A stretch of 64,000 nt of DNA from Rhizobium sp. Q54 (GTDB lineage Bacteria > Pseudomonadota > Alphaproteobacteria > Micropepsales > Micropepsaceae). Of this stretch, positions 44,197-53,681 are shown piece by piece. The number at the start of each line of letters is the position of its first letter. Position 1 is the stretch's first letter. The notes under the pieces were generated by a model. The model ran no database searches. It was not told the origin of the DNA and saw only the letters and a program-made list of their open reading frames with translations. Where the stretch lies: contig CAMCWK010000004.1 of the NCBI GenBank assembly GCA_945882615.1, positions 1 through 64,000 on the forward strand, written 5' to 3'. Made by a program: the position numbers and the translations under genes.

Positions 44197-45711
44197 ATGC
44201 AGATTTCCTTTGTTGCGCCATCGAATATCGCCGCAGGCGCCTGGGTGGTGGGGGCCACCGAGGGAGCGGTCCTGCTGCCGGCCGCGGTGCGCGCGGACAA
44301 GGCATCTGGCGGCGCCCTGACCCGGGCCCTGAAAAGCTCCCGCTTCACCGGCAAGGCCGGCCAGATGCTCGAAGTGCTGGCGCCGGCCGGCATGACGGTA
44401 TCGCGGCTGCTGCTGGCGGGTTTGGGCAAGGCCGAACATGTGGACGAGAAGGGGCTGGAAACCTTGGGCGCCCAGATCGTGGCGCGGCTTTATGCGGGCG
44501 GGGAAACCGCCGCCAGCCTCGAAATCGAGGTGCCCTCCATTCCAGGAAAGGGGGGCGCGAAGGTGAAGAAGGCCGAGGCGGCGGCGCATCTGGTGTTCGG
44601 GGCGCGGCTGAGAAGTTACGCCTTCGACAAATATCGCACCCGCAATCTGGAGGAGTTTGAAAAGAAGCTGACGACTCTGCGGATCGTCACCGCCGACACG
44701 GTGGCGGCGAAGAAGGCCTTTGCCGGTCTGTCGGCGGTGGCGGACGGGATTTTCCTGGCGCGCGATCTGGTGAACGAGCCGCCGAATATTCTCTATCCCG
44801 AAGAATTCGCCCGCCGCGCCAAGACGCTGTTGTCCAGGCTGGGGGTGAAGATCGAAATCCTGGGCGAAGCCGAAATGAAGAAGCAGGGCTTCGGCGCTCT
44901 GTTGGGCGTGGGTAAGGGCAGCATCCGCGAAAGCCAGCTGGTGGTGATGCAATGGAATGGCGGCAAGAAGTCGTCCAAGCCAATCGCCTTTGTCGGCAAA
45001 GGCGTGTGTTTTGATTCCGGCGGCCTGTCGCTCAAGCCGGGCAGCGGCATGATGGGGATGAAGGGCGACATGGCGGGCGCCGCCGCCGTCACCGGCACCA
45101 TGCTGGCGCTGGCCTCACGCAAGGCCCGCGTCAATGCGGTGGGCGTGATCGGGCTGGTCGAGAACATGCCCAGCGGTGATGCCACCCGGCCCGACGATGT
45201 GCTGACCTCTCTGTCGGGCCAGACCATCGAAGTTCTGAATACGGACGCCGAAGGCCGGCTGGTGCTGGCCGACGCGCTGACCTACACCCAGCGCCGCTTC
45301 AAGCCGAAATTCGTCATCGACCTTGCGACGCTGACCGGCGCCATTGTCCAGACTTTGGGCTTTGAACATGCCGGCATCTTTTCCAATGACGACCAGCTGG
45401 TGCAGCGCGTCCAGGCGGCGGGCCGTACCACCGGCGAGCGGGTGTGGCAGCTGCCGCTCGATCCCTTCTATGACAAGATGATCAAGTCCAAGATCGCCGA
45501 CATGAAGAATATCGGCGGCGGCAATTCCGGCGCTATCAGCGCGGCCCAGTTCCTGCTGCGCTTCATCGAAAAGGGCACGCTCTGGGCGCATCTGGATATC
45601 GCCGGTGTCGCCTGGCAGGACGGCGAGCAGAAGCCGACCATTCCAAGCTGGGGCACCGGCTGGGGCGTGCGCCTGCTCAACCGGATGGTGAAGGAGCATT
45701 ACGAGGCGTGA
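44197..45711 (+). CDS. pepA: Leucyl aminopeptidase PepA (M17)
   Basis: PepA is a cytosolic, hexameric, two-metal aminopeptidase. The 504-residue protein has a variable N-terminal domain and the M17 catalytic domain with GKGVCFDSGGLSLKPG, MKGDMAGAAAV and the signature NTDAEGRLVLADALTY. Metal ligands and the catalytic Lys and Arg are in these motifs. A GGAG ribosome site lies before the ATG. Its end overlaps holC (GTGA), and the pepA-holC linkage is conserved in proteobacteria. Confidence 0.95.
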   Translation: MQISFVAPSNIAAGAWVVGATEGAVLLPAAVRADKASGGALTRALKSSRFTGKAGQMLEVLAPAGMTVSRLLLAGLGKAEHVDEKGLETLGAQIVARLYAGGETAASLEIEVPSIPGKGGAKVKKAEAAAHLVFGARLRSYAFDKYRTRNLEEFEKKLTTLRIVTADTVAAKKAFAGLSAVADGIFLARDLVNEPPNILYPEEFARRAKTLLSRLGVKIEILGEAEMKKQGFGALLGVGKGSIRESQLVVMQWNGGKKSSKPIAFVGKGVCFDSGGLSLKPGSGMMGMKGDMAGAAAVTGTMLALASRKARVNAVGVIGLVENMPSGDATRPDDVLTSLSGQTIEVLNTDAEGRLVLADALTYTQRRFKPKFVIDLATLTGAIVQTLGFEHAGIFSNDDQLVQRVQAAGRTTGERVWQLPLDPFYDKMIKSKIADMKNIGGGNSGAISAAQFLLRFIEKGTLWAHLDIAGVAWQDGEQKPTIPSWGTGWGVRLLNRMVKEHYEA

Positions 45712-46166
45712 CGGAGACCCTCTTCTATCATCTCGAACGGCGTTCTCTCGAAGACATCCTTCCGGGTCTGGTCGAGAAGTCGCTGCAGCGCGGCTGGCGT
45801 GCCGCGATCAAGACGGATTCTTCCGAACGCTCCGACGCGCTGGATACCCTGCTATGGACCTATGACGACCAGAGTTTCCTGCCCCATGCGCAGGCCGGTG
45901 ATGGCGAGGCATCCGGGCAGCCCGTGCTGATCTCGGTGGAAGAGGGCAATCCCAATTTGGCCCAGATTGTTTTCTATGTCGGCGGCGCCATGCCGTCCGA
46001 CTGGGATTCGTTCCAGGACATGGCGCGGGTGGTGTTGTTGTTCGACGGGCGCGATGAAAGCGCGCTCGCCGGCGCCCGCGCCGCCTGGAAGGACGCCAAG
46101 GCCGGCGGTCACGACGTGACCTACTGGAAAGAACAACCGAACGGAAAGTTCGAGAAGCAGGGTTAA
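45708..46166 (+). CDS. holC: DNA polymerase III chi subunit HolC
   Basis: Chi links the clamp loader to single-strand-binding protein. The 152-residue protein has the HolC fold signature: ETLFYHLERRSLEDILPGLVEKSLQRGWRA, LLWTYDDQSFLPHAQAGD and NVVF-like RVVLLFDGRDESAL. The start is GTG, overlapping the pepA stop by 4 bases. Confidence 0.92.
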   Translation: MTETLFYHLERRSLEDILPGLVEKSLQRGWRAAIKTDSSERSDALDTLLWTYDDQSFLPHAQAGDGEASGQPVLISVEEGNPNLAQIVFYVGGAMPSDWDSFQDMARVVLLFDGRDESALAGARAAWKDAKAGGHDVTYWKEQPNGKFEKQG

Positions 46167-46171
46167 GTCGC

Positions 46172-46948
46172 GTGGGCGGTTATTTCAGTTCGTGGATGAT
46201 CGGAAGTTTCCTCGTCAGCCTGGCGATGGCCTGGCATATCATCCGCACGGGCCGCTCACCGCTATGGCTGCTGGGGCTGGCGGTGGCGTCTTTTGTGTAT
46301 GCGCCGTTCGGATCGATTGCGGTCTGGCTTGCCTATCTTGTCATGGCGGTTTTCCCCGACTTGCTTCAGTCCGACTCCGCGCGGCGCTTCAAGGCTGGCA
46401 TGGTCAAGGTCACCGATCCCGGCCGCGACTATCGCGTGGCCAAGCGCAATGTCGACCTGGTGGGCTCGGTCGATTCCAAGCGTGTGCTGGCGGAAGAGTG
46501 CATCAGCAGCGGCCGTTTCGGCGATGCCATCGAACTGTATGAAAGCGCCATGCAAGGCCCCCTGGGCGCATCCGATCCCGCGCTGCTGAAAGGTCTGGCG
46601 CGCGCCCGGATGCTGTCGGGTGATGGCCCCGCGGCCGAAGCACTGTTCGTGAAGCTGAAAGAGGTTGACCCCGCCGCCTTCGATGCCGATGCCGAACTCG
46701 ATTACGCCCGCGCCCTGGCGCTGCAAAGCAAGAATGACGAAGCGGTGGCGCAATACGAAAAAGTGGTGAGCCGCTATCCCGGCGAAGAAGCCCGCGCCCG
46801 TTTCGGACTGCTGCTGGAAAGCATGGGCCAGAGCGCGCGCGCCCAGGCGCTGTTCGCGGAAATCCTGGCTTCGGTGGAAGGCGCGCCGTCCTATTACCGC
46901 AGCCGCCAGCGCGAATGGACCGCGCTGGCAAAAGCGCACATCAAGTAA
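46172..46948 (+). CDS. TPR-domain protein with N-terminal membrane segments
   Basis: The 258-residue protein has two hydrophobic segments near the N-terminus (about residues 8-24 and 32-62), then a basic linker and several degenerate tetratricopeptide-like helix pairs (about 100-250: AEECISSGRFGDAIELYESA, LDYARALALQSKNDEAVAQYEKV). It resembles PLDc_N/TPR-type proteins of unknown role. The start is GTG, 5 bases after holC. It ends 3 bases from the convergent ABC-F gene. Confidence 0.72.
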   Translation: MGGYFSSWMIGSFLVSLAMAWHIIRTGRSPLWLLGLAVASFVYAPFGSIAVWLAYLVMAVFPDLLQSDSARRFKAGMVKVTDPGRDYRVAKRNVDLVGSVDSKRVLAEECISSGRFGDAIELYESAMQGPLGASDPALLKGLARARMLSGDGPAAEALFVKLKEVDPAAFDADAELDYARALALQSKNDEAVAQYEKVVSRYPGEEARARFGLLLESMGQSARAQALFAEILASVEGAPSYYRSRQREWTALAKAHIK

Positions 46949-46951
46949 CGC

Positions 46952-48829
46952 TCAGGCGTCGGCGCTTTCATAGGCTTCGGTGGCGGCCAGCCAGGCCTTC
47001 TCCGCCACTTCCAGCTTGCGCACCGCATCGGCACGCTTCTTGGAGACCGATGCCGCCTTGGCCGGATCCCTGCTGAAGAGCAGCGGGTCGGACAGGCTCT
47101 TGTCCAGCTTGGCGATCTCGGCGTTCAGCTCCGCGATCTGGGATTCGGCGGCGGTGATCTTGTCCTTCAGCGGCTTGAGCTGGATGCGTCGTTCCGCGTT
47201 GCTGCGGCGGGCCACTTCCTTGTTCACCTTGGGTGCAGGCTCTTCTACCCGCCGGGTCGGCGCGTTGGTGCCGGTCAGCAGGAACTTGCGGTAATCGTCC
47301 AGGTCGCCTTCAAAGGGCTCGACCTTGCCGTCCGCCACCAGCAGCAGCCGGTCGGCGGTGGCTTCGACCAGGCGGCGGTCATGGCTGACCAGGATTACCG
47401 CGCCGTCGAAATCGTTCAGCGCCGTCAGCAATTCGTTGCGCGCGTCGATGTCGAGATGGTTGGTGGGCTCGTCGAGAATGAGAAGGTTGGGCTTGTCCAG
47501 CGTCGCCAGCGCCAGCATCAGCCGCGCCCGTTCGCCGCCCGACAGCTTGCCGACCTGGGTGTTCTGTTTGTCCTGCGCGAAGCCAAAGCCGCCCAGCTGG
47601 CCGCGCACCTGTTCCAGCGTCAGCTTGGGTCGCAGGCGCTGCAAGGTCAGGATCGGCGTGATGGCGGTATCCAGTTCCTCGGCCTGGTGCTGGGCGAAAT
47701 AGCCCACCACCAGCTTGCGCGCGGGTGTGAACTCGCCGCCCATCGCCTGCAGCTTGCCGGCCAGCAGCTTGGCCATGGTGGATTTGCCGTTGCCGTTCTT
47801 GCCCAGGAGCGCGACGCGGTCTTCCGGATCGAAACGGAAGGACATGTTGGTCAGGATCGGCTTGCCGGGTTCATAGCCGACGCTGGCGCGGTCCATGGTG
47901 ATCAGCGGCGGGGAGGCGGGCGTGGCCTCAGGGATGCGGATCGGCGCGACATGCTCGTCGGGCGGCACTTCGACATTGGCCATCTTGGCCAGCATCTTCA
48001 TGCGGCTTTGCGCCTGCGCCGCCTTGGCCGCCGACGCCTTGAAGCGGTCGACGAACTTCTGCATGTGGGCGCGAGCCGCTTCCTGCTTCTTGGCAAAGGC
48101 CATGTCGTTGGCGCGCGCCGCGGCGCGGGTGGCCATGAAGGTGTCGTAGCCGCCGGTGTAAAGTTTCACCTTGCCGCGTTCCAGATGCAGGATGAATTCG
48201 CAGGCGGTGTTCAGCAGGTCGCGGTCATGGCTGACGATCAGGATGGTGCCGCGATATTTCTGGATGAAGTTCTCCAGCCACAAGACGCCTTCCAGGTCGA
48301 GATAGTTGGTGGGTTCGTCCAATAGCAGCAGGTCCGGCGCCGAGAACAGGATCGCGGCCAGGGCCACGCGCATGCGCCAGCCGCCGGAAAATTCCTTGCA
48401 GGGCCGCAGCTGGTCTTCCGCCGAAAAACCCAGGCCCGCCAGAATTTCGGCGGCGCGTGCCGGCGCGGTATAGGCGTCGATCGCTTCCAGCCGGTGATAG
48501 ATGTCGCCCAGCCGATGGCCGTCGGTTTCGTGTTCGGCTTCCGCCAGCAAGGCCAGGCGCTCGGTGTCGGCTTCCAGCACGGTGTCGATCAGGCTGACAT
48601 CGGTGCCGGGGGCTTCCTGGGCCACCGCGCCCACCTTCCAGGCATTGGGCCAGCTGACCTCGCCGTCATCGGGGTGAAGGCGGCCCAGGATGACGTTGAA
48701 CAGGGTGGACTTGCCCGCACCGTTGCGGCCCACCAGCCCGATGCGGCGGCCCGCGGGCAGGTTGGCGGTGGCGCCGGAAAGAATTTCCCGCCCCGCGATC
48801 CGCACCACGATGTTGTCAATTGCCAGCAT
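46952..48829 (-). CDS. ABC-F family ATPase (Uup/YheS-like)
   Basis: This 625-residue soluble protein has two ABC domains: Walker A GRNGAGKST and GKNGNGKST, signatures EFSGGWRMR and KLSGGERAR, and Walker B LLLLDEPTNYLD and LLILDEPTNHLD. A charged linker with helical Lys/Ala-rich sequence lies between them. A C-terminal coiled coil of about 90 residues follows. ABC-F proteins act on ribosomes, not in transport. The layout is closest to YheS/Uup-like factors. Confidence 0.9.
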   Translation of the reverse strand: MLAIDNIVVRIAGREILSGATANLPAGRRIGLVGRNGAGKSTLFNVILGRLHPDDGEVSWPNAWKVGAVAQEAPGTDVSLIDTVLEADTERLALLAEAEHETDGHRLGDIYHRLEAIDAYTAPARAAEILAGLGFSAEDQLRPCKEFSGGWRMRVALAAILFSAPDLLLLDEPTNYLDLEGVLWLENFIQKYRGTILIVSHDRDLLNTACEFILHLERGKVKLYTGGYDTFMATRAAARANDMAFAKKQEAARAHMQKFVDRFKASAAKAAQAQSRMKMLAKMANVEVPPDEHVAPIRIPEATPASPPLITMDRASVGYEPGKPILTNMSFRFDPEDRVALLGKNGNGKSTMAKLLAGKLQAMGGEFTPARKLVVGYFAQHQAEELDTAITPILTLQRLRPKLTLEQVRGQLGGFGFAQDKQNTQVGKLSGGERARLMLALATLDKPNLLILDEPTNHLDIDARNELLTALNDFDGAVILVSHDRRLVEATADRLLLVADGKVEPFEGDLDDYRKFLLTGTNAPTRRVEEPAPKVNKEVARRSNAERRIQLKPLKDKITAAESQIAELNAEIAKLDKSLSDPLLFSRDPAKAASVSKKRADAVRKLEVAEKAWLAATEAYESADA

Positions 48830-48908
48830 TTGTGGGGCCTTATAACGGTCCTTGCCCTTTCCTCAAGCCCGTTGCATAAGGCGGCGCTTTTTTAAATTCG
48901 GAGTCCCC

Positions 48909-49331
48909 ATGGCCGTCGAGCGCACCCTTTCGATCATCAAGCCGGACGCCACGCGCCGGAACCTCACGGGCAAGATCATTGCCAAGTTCGAGGAAGCGGG
49001 CCTCAGGATCGTGGCGTCGCGCCGCATTCGCCTGTCACAGGCTGACGCGGAGGCCTTTTACGGCGTCCACAAGGAACGCCCCTTTTTCAACGATCTGGTC
49101 AAGTTCATGATCTCGGGCCCGGTCGTGGTGCAGGTGCTGGAAGGCGAAGGCGCCATCGCCAAGAACCGCGAAGTGATGGGCGCGACCAATCCGGCCAACG
49201 CCGCCGCCGGCACCATCCGCAAGGAATTCGCCGAAAGCATCGAGGCCAATTCGGTGCACGGTTCGGACGCCCCGGAAACCGCCGCCAACGAGATCAAGTT
49301 CTTCTTCCGCGATCTCGACATTCATCCCTAG
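48909..49331 (+). CDS. ndk: Nucleoside diphosphate kinase
   Basis: Ndk transfers phosphate from ATP to other NDPs through a phosphohistidine. The 140-residue protein matches the family throughout: [15 protein letters not shown] at the start, and the active-site His117 in [12 protein letters not shown]. The ATG at 48909 follows a GGAG site. A strong terminator follows 25 bases after the stop. It is divergent from the ABC-F gene. Confidence 0.97.
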   Translation: MAVERTLSIIKPDATRRNLTGKIIAKFEEAGLRIVASRRIRLSQADAEAFYGVHKERPFFNDLVKFMISGPVVVQVLEGEGAIAKNREVMGATNPANAAAGTIRKEFAESIEANSVHGSDAPETAANEIKFFFRDLDIHP

Positions 49332-49355
49332 TCGAGCTTTCGACGCGCACGTGAT

Positions 49356-49385
49356 AAAAGGCTCCCGCATGCCGGGAGCCTTTTT
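49356..49385 (+). terminator. Intrinsic terminator after ndk
   Basis: AAAAGGCTCCCG pairs with CGGGAGCCTTTTT around a short CATGC-type loop, with a T-run of five on the plus strand. It ends only 6 bases before the next gene's ATG at 49392. Confidence 0.85.
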
Positions 49386-49391
49386 CATTTC

Positions 49392-50228
49392 ATGTCCATG
49401 GAAGGCAAAACCGTCGCCATCACCGGCGCCACCTCCGGCATCGGCGAAGTCGCCGCGATCCGGCTGGCGGAAAAGGGCGCGCGCATCGTCTTCACCGCCC
49501 GTGACAAGAAGCGCGCCGACGACACGATGGCAAAACTGCGCGCCGCGGGTCCCAAGGCCGATCACACCCTGCACATGGCCGAGCTGTCGACCCTGTCGGA
49601 AATGAAGCGGGTGGGCGGCGAGCTGGCGCGCGAACCGCGGATCGACGTGCTGATCAACAATGCGGGCGCCATGTTCGGCAAGCGGCACGAGACCGGTGAC
49701 GGGCTGGAGATGACCTTTGCGCTCAACCACATGGCCTATTTCGTCATCACCAACATCGTGCTGCCCCGGCTGAAACCGGGCGCGCGCATTGTCACGGTCG
49801 CTTCCAACGCCCATCGCGGCGCGAAACTGGATTTCAGCGACCTGCAATCCAAGCGCGATTATTCCGGCTTTCCGGTCTATTGCCGCTCCAAGCTGGCCAA
49901 CATCCTGTTCAACCGGGAACTGGCGCGGCGCGCGCCCGCCGGCGTCACCGCCAACGCCCTGCATCCCGGTTTTGTCGCCACGCGCTTTGGCGACAATAGC
50001 GGCGGGTTGCTGCGGGCGGCGTTTTCCGTCATCAAGCCGATCGGCGCGATCTCGCCGGAAGAAGGCGCCAAGACCATCACCTATCTGGCATCCGCGCCAT
50101 CGGTAGAGGGCGTCACCCGCGAATACTTCTATGACTGCGCCATCGCCACGCCGACGGCGGAGGCGCGCAGCGATGTCGACGCGTTAAAGCTGTGGGAGGC
50201 GTCCGCGAAAATAGCCGGCGTCGGTTAG
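49392..50228 (+). CDS. SDR-family oxidoreductase (retinol-dehydrogenase-like)
   Basis: The 278-residue enzyme has TGATSGIGEVAA, the NNAG motif (LINNAGAMFG), NHMAYFVITN, and a VYCRSKLAN active-site Tyr-Lys. This pattern resembles the retinol dehydrogenase-like SDR group. The substrate is unknown. The first ATG at 49392 lies just beyond the ndk terminator with no good ribosome site; a second ATG at 49398 is equally possible. It converges with purN, sharing 4 bases. Confidence 0.82.
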   Translation: MSMEGKTVAITGATSGIGEVAAIRLAEKGARIVFTARDKKRADDTMAKLRAAGPKADHTLHMAELSTLSEMKRVGGELAREPRIDVLINNAGAMFGKRHETGDGLEMTFALNHMAYFVITNIVLPRLKPGARIVTVASNAHRGAKLDFSDLQSKRDYSGFPVYCRSKLANILFNRELARRAPAGVTANALHPGFVATRFGDNSGGLLRAAFSVIKPIGAISPEEGAKTITYLASAPSVEGVTREYFYDCAIATPTAEARSDVDALKLWEASAKIAGVG

Positions 50229-50833
50229 CTGAAAACCGTCAGGCCGTTCTGCAATTTCACTTTATCCTGCGCCAGCAGCTTGAGGGCTTCGGGATAGAGC
50301 TTGTGTTCCACCGCCAGTATGCGGTCTGCTAACATCTGCGGCGTGTCGGCGGGATGCACGGGCACCGAGGCTTGCGCAATCACCGGCCCCGCATCCAGCT
50401 CCGGCACCACGAAATGCACCGAAGCGCCCGACAGCGCTTCTCTGGCTTCGATCACCCGCTCATGTACCCGTGTGCCTTTATAGGCCGGCAGCAGGGAGGG
50501 GTGAATGTTGATCAATTTTCCTTCCCAGCCGCGCACAAAGCCGTCCGACAGGATGCGCATGAAGCCGGCCAGTACCACCAGATCGGCATTCGCAGCGCGC
50601 AACAGGTTGTCGATTTCGCCATCGAACGCTTCGCGGCTCTTGCCGGCATGGGGGATGACGGCGGTTGCGATGCCGGCATCGCGGGCGCGATCCAGTCCGG
50701 CGACGCCGGCGACGTTGGAAATGACGAGAATGATCTTGTAGCTGCCGTCTGCTGCGTCCATCAGCGAGGCCAGATTGCTGCCGCGCCCGGAAATCAGGAC
50801 GGCAACTTTTTTCCCAGAAGAATTGGGCTTCAA
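50225..50833 (-). CDS. purN: Phosphoribosylglycinamide formyltransferase PurN
   Basis: PurN formylates GAR with 10-formyltetrahydrofolate, the third step of purine synthesis. The 202-residue protein has [16 protein letters not shown], the catalytic [18 protein letters not shown] region with Asn and His, and [20 protein letters not shown]. The start is TTG at 50833, overlapping the purM stop (TTGA); no ATG is available before the conserved core. Confidence 0.95.
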   Translation of the reverse strand: MKPNSSGKKVAVLISGRGSNLASLMDAADGSYKIILVISNVAGVAGLDRARDAGIATAVIPHAGKSREAFDGEIDNLLRAANADLVVLAGFMRILSDGFVRGWEGKLINIHPSLLPAYKGTRVHERVIEAREALSGASVHFVVPELDAGPVIAQASVPVHPADTPQMLADRILAVEHKLYPEALKLLAQDKVKLQNGLTVFS

Positions 50834-51885
50834 AGCTTCAGGGCCCCGCGATAGACCACCTTGGCTTCGCCCGAACCGGCAATCAGCTTGCCGATTCGCA
50901 CGCCGCCGCCAAAGGCCGCGATCACCGCATCGGCATGGGCCTCATCGGCCACCGCCACCATGCCGATGCCGCAATTGAAAGTGCGCAGCATTTCGGATTC
51001 CACGATACCGGCCTCTTTGGCCAGCCACTGGAACACCGGCAGCACCGTGATGGCCGAAAGATCCACTTCGCCGTCCAGCCCCTCGGGCAGGCAGCGCGGC
51101 AGATTGTCGGTGATGCCGCCGCCGGTGATATGGGCCAGGCCCTTGACGCCGCCGCTCTGCATCGCGGCCAGCGCATCCTTCACGTAAAGCCGCGTCGGGG
51201 TCAGCAGCGCTTCGCCCAAAGTCTTGCCGGGCGCGAACGGCGCGTCCGACTCCAGGGTGAGCCCGGATTTCTCCACCACCTTGCGCACCAGCGAATAGCC
51301 GTTGGAATGCACGCCGCTGGACGGCACGCCGATCAGCACGTCGCCAATCTTCATCGTGGAAAGCTTCGGCAGGATGGCGTCGCGTTCCACCGCGCCGACC
51401 GCAAACCCGGCCAGGTCGAAGTCACCCTTGGCATACAGGCCGGGCATTTCCGCCGTCTCGCCGCCGATCAGGGCGCAGCCGGAGTCCTTGCAGGCCCGCG
51501 CGATGCCTTCCACCACGGTGGCGGCGGATTCCACTTCCAGCTTGCCGGTGGCGTAATAGTCCAGAAAGAACAGCGGCTCGGCGCCCTGCACCACGATGTC
51601 GTTGACGCACATGGCAACCAGGTCCTGGCCGATGCCGTCATAACGCTTGGTGTCGATCGCCAGCTTGAGCTTGGTACCGACGCCGTCGGTGCCGGACACC
51701 AGAATCGGGTCTTTGAAACCGGCCGCTTTCAGGTCGAACAGCCCGCCGAAGCCGCCCAGATCGGCGTCGGCGCCGCGCCGCCGGGTCGCCTTGGCGGCCG
51801 GGCCGATGCGTTCCACCAGCGCTTCGCCGGCGTCGATATCCACGCCGGCGTCTTTATAAGTCAGGCCATTTTCAGGGTAGGGCAT
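50830..51885 (-). CDS. purM: Phosphoribosylformylglycinamidine cyclo-ligase PurM
   Basis: PurM closes the imidazole ring to give AIR. The 351-residue enzyme begins [20 protein letters not shown] and has [28 protein letters not shown] and [13 protein letters not shown]. Length is standard. It is coupled to purN by a 4-base overlap, and is divergent from the DUF2066 gene, a neighbourhood conserved in alphaproteobacteria. Confidence 0.96.
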   Translation of the reverse strand: MPYPENGLTYKDAGVDIDAGEALVERIGPAAKATRRRGADADLGGFGGLFDLKAAGFKDPILVSGTDGVGTKLKLAIDTKRYDGIGQDLVAMCVNDIVVQGAEPLFFLDYYATGKLEVESAATVVEGIARACKDSGCALIGGETAEMPGLYAKGDFDLAGFAVGAVERDAILPKLSTMKIGDVLIGVPSSGVHSNGYSLVRKVVEKSGLTLESDAPFAPGKTLGEALLTPTRLYVKDALAAMQSGGVKGLAHITGGGITDNLPRCLPEGLDGEVDLSAITVLPVFQWLAKEAGIVESEMLRTFNCGIGMVAVADEAHADAVIAAFGGGVRIGKLIAGSGEAKVVYRGALKL

Positions 51886-51994
51886 GGCCTTCGTTTAAAT
51901 AGCCGCCGGGGCAGGCGCAAGACGAGGGGGTGGAACACGCACAGGCCGTGCGGTCGGTCCTAATTTTGCCTGTTTTGGCACGGAGTTAGACGCC

Positions 51995-52023
51995 TTTCGT
52001 CCGCCCGGTCCGGCCAGTATAGT
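51995..52023 (+). promoter_or_regulatory. Candidate promoter for the DUF2066-hdaA unit
   Basis: A good -10 box, TATAGT (52018-52023), has a weak -35 (TTTCGT, 51995-52000) 17 bases upstream. It lies in the 162-base gap between purM and the DUF2066 gene, with the start site about 18 bases before the ATG. No clear promoter was seen for purM itself. Confidence 0.35.
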
Positions 52024-52047
52024 CGCGCCGCATATCACAGGCGTCCC

Positions 52048-53121
52048 ATGCATCCGCGTTTTCGCATTCTCTTCTCCGCTGTCCTGTTCATGGCGGCGCT
52101 TTTTGCCGTTCCGGCGCTTTGCTTGTTTGGCGCCGTTCCGGCGCAGGCGCAGGATGCGCTCTATACCGTGCCCAATGTGCCTGTGGATGCCGGCGGCGCC
52201 TCTTCGACCGAGGCGCTGAATGCCGCCATTGCCCAGGGCCGCGCCCGGGCCTTCCAGATTCTGTATCGCCGTCTCACCCGCCAGGCCGATTGGGGCCGCC
52301 AGCCGCCGCTGGACGCCGCGGCGTTGCAGCGGATGAGCCGCGGCTACACCATCGCCAATGAGCGCCGCTCCACCACCCGCTATGTCGCGGACGTCACTTA
52401 CATGTTCAATCCCAATGCGGTGGCGCAGGCTTTGCGCGCCGCCAATATCGCTTTCACCCGCACCACGTCGCGGCCAATCCTGGTGATCCCCATGGCGCCC
52501 AATGTCGGCCGTGGTCCCTGGGCGCAGGCTCTGATGTCGCCCGCCTTCCAGGGCAGTCTGGTGCCCTTCACCGTGTCGGGCGCGGAGAGCGATGCGGAGC
52601 TGGCGGGGCTGAATTTCGAAACCGCCAACTATAACGATGTCGCCGGCGTCGCCGCGCGCCACCGGGTCACCGAAGTGGCGCTGGTCCAGGCGACCTATGC
52701 CAATGGCAAGATGACGGTGAATATCCGTCGCCTGGGTCTGGGCGAAACTCCGGCCCGGGTCAGCCTGGACGTGCCCATGGTGCAGACCCTGAGCACCACC
52801 TATCCCGCCGCGGCGCAGGCTGCGGTGCGCACCATCGAGGATATGTGGAAGACGCGCAGCGCGGTCGACTTCAGCCAGCGTGGCCGGCTGACGGCCGATG
52901 TGCGCATTGCTTCGCTGGCGCAATGGAGCGAGTTGCAGGCCCAGCTGGCGGGCATCAGCACCGTGACCGGCACGACAGTCACGGCGATGACAGTCGGTTA
53001 TGCCCGGATAAACCTCAGTTATGTCGGCGGCACCGAACAACTGCGTGAGGCATTCGCCAGCGCGGGTCTTTCACTCACCAACCGGGGCGGGCAGTGGACA
53101 CTGGCCCGCGCCGGCCAGTAG
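52048..53121 (+). CDS. DUF2066 domain protein, exported
   Basis: The 357-residue protein has a signal peptide (hydrophobic residues 8-28, then PAQAQDA) and the DUF2066 domain: YTVPNVPVDAGGASSTEALNAAIAQGRARAF, then LRAANIAFTRTTSRPILVIPM. DUF2066 proteins are periplasmic or membrane-linked with no established function. The gene lies between purM and a CDP-alcohol transferase, a recurrent alphaproteobacterial setting next to hdaA. Confidence 0.82.
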   Translation: MHPRFRILFSAVLFMAALFAVPALCLFGAVPAQAQDALYTVPNVPVDAGGASSTEALNAAIAQGRARAFQILYRRLTRQADWGRQPPLDAAALQRMSRGYTIANERRSTTRYVADVTYMFNPNAVAQALRAANIAFTRTTSRPILVIPMAPNVGRGPWAQALMSPAFQGSLVPFTVSGAESDAELAGLNFETANYNDVAGVAARHRVTEVALVQATYANGKMTVNIRRLGLGETPARVSLDVPMVQTLSTTYPAAAQAAVRTIEDMWKTRSAVDFSQRGRLTADVRIASLAQWSELQAQLAGISTVTGTTVTAMTVGYARINLSYVGGTEQLREAFASAGLSLTNRGGQWTLARAGQ

Positions 53122-53129
53122 GGGCCGGG

Positions 53130-53681
53130 GTGATCCGGCATATCCCAAACATGTTGTCGGGGCTGCGGCTCCTGGCGGCGCCCCTTGCCGCCTGGCTGAT
53201 CCTGCAAGACCGTGACACCGCGGCGCTTATCGTTTTCGCGTTCGCCGGCGCCAGCGACGGGCTGGACGGCTATGTCGCCCGGCGCTGGGGATTCATGTCG
53301 CGGTTCGGCGCCTGGCTGGACCCTGTGGCCGACAAAATGCTGATGCTGTTCTCCCTCACCGCGCTCTACCTGGTGGGCGCCACGCCGGTATGGCTGCTGG
53401 CGCTGGTGGTGGCGCGTGATGCCGCCATCGCCGCGGGCTGGCTGCTGATCAATCAGCTGGGCCTGCCGCAGCGAAGCGAACCGCTGCTGATCGGCAAGAT
53501 CTCCACCGTGGTGCAGGTGCTTTACATCCTGACCATGCTGCTGCTGCTGGCGCTGGAAATCGAAGCACCGGGACTCTCCAACATGGCGGCCTGGATCACC
53601 GGCCTTGTCACGATCAGCTCGGCCGCCGCCTATGCCGGTGCGTTCCTGCGCGGCGCCATGGCGGAGAAGAAATCTCCGTGA
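53130..53681 (+). CDS. CDP-alcohol phosphatidyltransferase family protein
   Basis: The 183-residue integral membrane enzyme has the full CDP-alcohol motif, D-G-x2-A-R-x8-G-x3-D-x3-D, within SDGLDGYVARRWGFMSRFGA and WLDPVADK. Members make phospholipids such as phosphatidylglycerophosphate or cardiolipin; the acceptor is not deducible, though it resembles PgsA-like enzymes. The GTG at 53130 gives IRHIPNMLSGLR, the normal start. It overlaps hdaA by 4 bases. Confidence 0.85.
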   Translation: MIRHIPNMLSGLRLLAAPLAAWLILQDRDTAALIVFAFAGASDGLDGYVARRWGFMSRFGAWLDPVADKMLMLFSLTALYLVGATPVWLLALVVARDAAIAAGWLLINQLGLPQRSEPLLIGKISTVVQVLYILTMLLLLALEIEAPGLSNMAAWITGLVTISSAAAYAGAFLRGAMAEKKSP

